NCBI RefSeq assembly: GCF_027125355.1
Contig: NZ_CP114052.1
Location: forward strand, 372,001 to 436,000
Length of the DNA: 64,000 bases
Reading direction: 5' to 3'
Source: Peptostreptococcus equinus
Lineage (GTDB): Bacteria > Bacillota > Clostridia > Peptostreptococcales > Peptostreptococcaceae
The notes under the pieces are model-generated. The model was not told the DNA's origin. It was given only the letters and a program-made list of their open reading frames with translations, and ran no database searches. Below, piece after piece: positions 62,583 through 64,000 of this stretch (positions are counted from its first letter, which is position 1; each line of letters starts with the position of its first letter). The translations under genes were made by a program, and so were the position numbers.

Positions 62583-63671
62583 ATGTTTTTATTAATTAAT
62601 TTAGAGATGGAATCTTGTAGTATAAGAATCTTTGGAGAATGTAAAATAAGCAAAACAATATCGTTAAAAGATGACTTAAGGGGAAAAATAGATTTATCTA
62701 ATATATATTATTTTACAAATTTGATTGTAGAAAGTATTATAGGTCTAATTGATGTAAAGAAAATAAAAAGGATATTTTTATTTTATCAAAGAGATGATGT
62801 TATTATTAAAACTATAGAGGTTAGAAGAAAGTCTAGTGAAAAAGATATAAAAAACTTAGTTTCTATGATATTTGAAAGAGAATTGAATATAAACATCAAT
62901 GAATATATGTATTATTATAAGAAGCTAAATTGTCTAGAAGAAAACTCACAGAATTCTATAGGGGATACTGAGCTTATTAAAATAACATTGGTGCCAAACT
63001 ATGTTTTGGATATATCCTCATGTATTGAAAAAGTTTTAAAGAAAAAAATAAAAGCAGTCCACTTAAATTATCAAATAATAGAAGAGGCATTTAAAGAGGA
63101 CATTACTAAATACTCTCCTAATACTATATTAGAAATAAGAAATTCATATATATATCTTTATACGGTTAAAGAAAAGATTATAGATGAAGTCATGGTAATA
63201 GATGAATTTGATGTTGAAGAAAATATAATAAAATATATAAATTCAAGAGGTAAGTGCATTATATTAAACGATGATAAAAATAGCAGTATGTTCAATAATA
63301 AGTTTTTTAAAGATGATGTTTTGAAGGATAACAGCGAAGATATTTCTGGAGAACACTCCTCTATTAAAGATAATAATTTTATTGTAATTGATAGATATTA
63401 TGATAAAATTTGTGATTTTATTATATATAGATACGAAAAATCTAGAATTGAGAATTTTATTTTTGCTTATAAAAAACCGTATATAAATCTCAAATACCTA
63501 TCAAAAAAGCTTGATACAAGTTATAATATTATCTGTATTTTGTGCGTTTTTGTACTTATACTTTCATTAGGTTCATTATTAAATGACTATAATGCTTGTA
63601 TTGAGCTTATAGATAATTTAGAAAATGTACAAAAAAATAGTAGAGCAACTGGCAAAAGAACAAAAAAATAG
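62583..63671 (+). CDS. PilM/PilN-like pilus assembly protein, frame broken near the end
   Basis: 362 residues as read. The first 300 resemble a divergent PilM (actin-like, SHS2 fold); at about 310-335 a membrane span (IICILCVFVLILSLGSLL) starts a PilN-like part with NDYNACIELIDNLENVQK. The frame then passes an A7 tract (63631-63637), reads the unhelical NSRATGKRTKK, and stops right after a second A7 tract (63662-63668). Removing one A from each tract would give a continuous coiled coil. I therefore think the true protein is longer. GGGAG precedes the ATG by 7 nt. Confidence 0.65.
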   Translation: MFLLINLEMESCSIRIFGECKISKTISLKDDLRGKIDLSNIYYFTNLIVESIIGLIDVKKIKRIFLFYQRDDVIIKTIEVRRKSSEKDIKNLVSMIFERELNININEYMYYYKKLNCLEENSQNSIGDTELIKITLVPNYVLDISSCIEKVLKKKIKAVHLNYQIIEEAFKEDITKYSPNTILEIRNSYIYLYTVKEKIIDEVMVIDEFDVEENIIKYINSRGKCIILNDDKNSSMFNNKFFKDDVLKDNSEDISGEHSSIKDNNFIVIDRYYDKICDFIIYRYEKSRIENFIFAYKKPYINLKYLSKKLDTSYNIICILCVFVLILSLGSLLNDYNACIELIDNLENVQKNSRATGKRTKK

Positions 63672-64000
63672 ATAATAAGAGTTTATTAGATTCTAATAAG
63701 GTAGATAAGATTGATAGAATAATTACTAACATAAATGATGATAATATGATAATAGATTTTGATAAAAATTATGGTATTAGATTAGAATTTAGTGTAGAAA
63801 ACAAGGATGATTTGAAAATTATTGCATCAAAAGATCTGGAAAGTCAAATTATATTAGAAGAAGTAAAAAAAGATAAAATAAAAAGAATTGAAAAAGTTAA
63901 AATAGATGATAATAAAAAAGAAGAATATAATAAGAAGGATGAAAAAAATCAGAAGATCAATGATAAAGTTACAGAAAAAGACATATATAGAATAAAAGCA
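63668..64000 (+). pseudogene. Continuation of the PilN-like protein in another frame (partial)
   Basis: From the second A7 tract a frame without a start codon runs open to the window edge: IDNKSLLDSNKVDKIDRIIT, then FDKNYGIRLEFSVENKDDLK and a Lys/Glu-rich region. It fits the periplasmic-side domain and linker of a PilN/PilO-like protein. It is reached from the upstream frame either by two single-base changes or by a -1 slip at A-AAA-AAA. Confidence 0.55.

Overview
The window is AT-rich, densely coded DNA from a low-GC Gram-positive anaerobe. The host gene set (stand-alone rpsD, RNase PH fused to the RdgB pyrophosphatase, tig-clpP-clpX-lon-engB in one row) and the relationship of the phage to contractile-tailed clostridial phages point to Clostridia, most likely Peptostreptococcaceae. 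The genus is inference.

Layout. 1-20,953: host housekeeping genes: the tail of an unknown gene, hflX (minus strand), a Cys-rich small protein, a cardiolipin synthase, rpsD with a structured leader, a HEAT-repeat protein, a Nudix-like protein, an aldehyde dehydrogenase, a YigZ/IMPACT protein, nadE, yebC, ligA, rph-rdgB, a YfcE-type phosphodiesterase, then tig, clpP, clpX, lon and engB. 20,990-23,095: start of a type IV pilus/ComG-like operon (PilB-like ATPase lacking its catalytic core, PilC-like membrane protein, 5' piece of a major pilin gene). 23,068-62,256: a complete-looking temperate phage of about 39 kb integrated inside the pilin gene. 62,254-64,000: the 3' piece of the same pilin gene, then a PilM/PilN-like gene whose frame is broken at A-tracts.

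The prophage reads: tyrosine integrase, lipoprotein and LexA-like repressor leftwards; Cro-like repressor, small ribbon-helix-helix regulators, Gp157/ERF/replication protein/SSB early genes rightwards, with iterons inside the replication gene; an ArpU-like late regulator; an ~860-nt gene-free stretch full of long stems that I read as a large structured RNA; terminase, portal, scaffold and capsid; a PBSX/XkdK-type contractile tail (sheath, tube, frameshifted chaperone, tape measure, LysM protein, peptidoglycan-cutting hub, baseplate, fibre, propeller protein); holin and amidase endolysin. At the right end a leftward accessory module of three small genes is driven by two promoters that carry the same 13-bp palindrome.

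How it fits together. Repressor and Cro act on TTGTATC-N7-GATACAA operators. The integrase probably uses GATACTA arm sites at both ends and a 7-bp core (AGAAATG) that encodes the Glu-Met of the pilin FTLIEM motif, so the lysogen has no intact pilin and precise excision would restore it. The ATPase deletion and the broken PilM/PilN frame suggest that the pilus locus is also decaying, unless those two are assembly errors.
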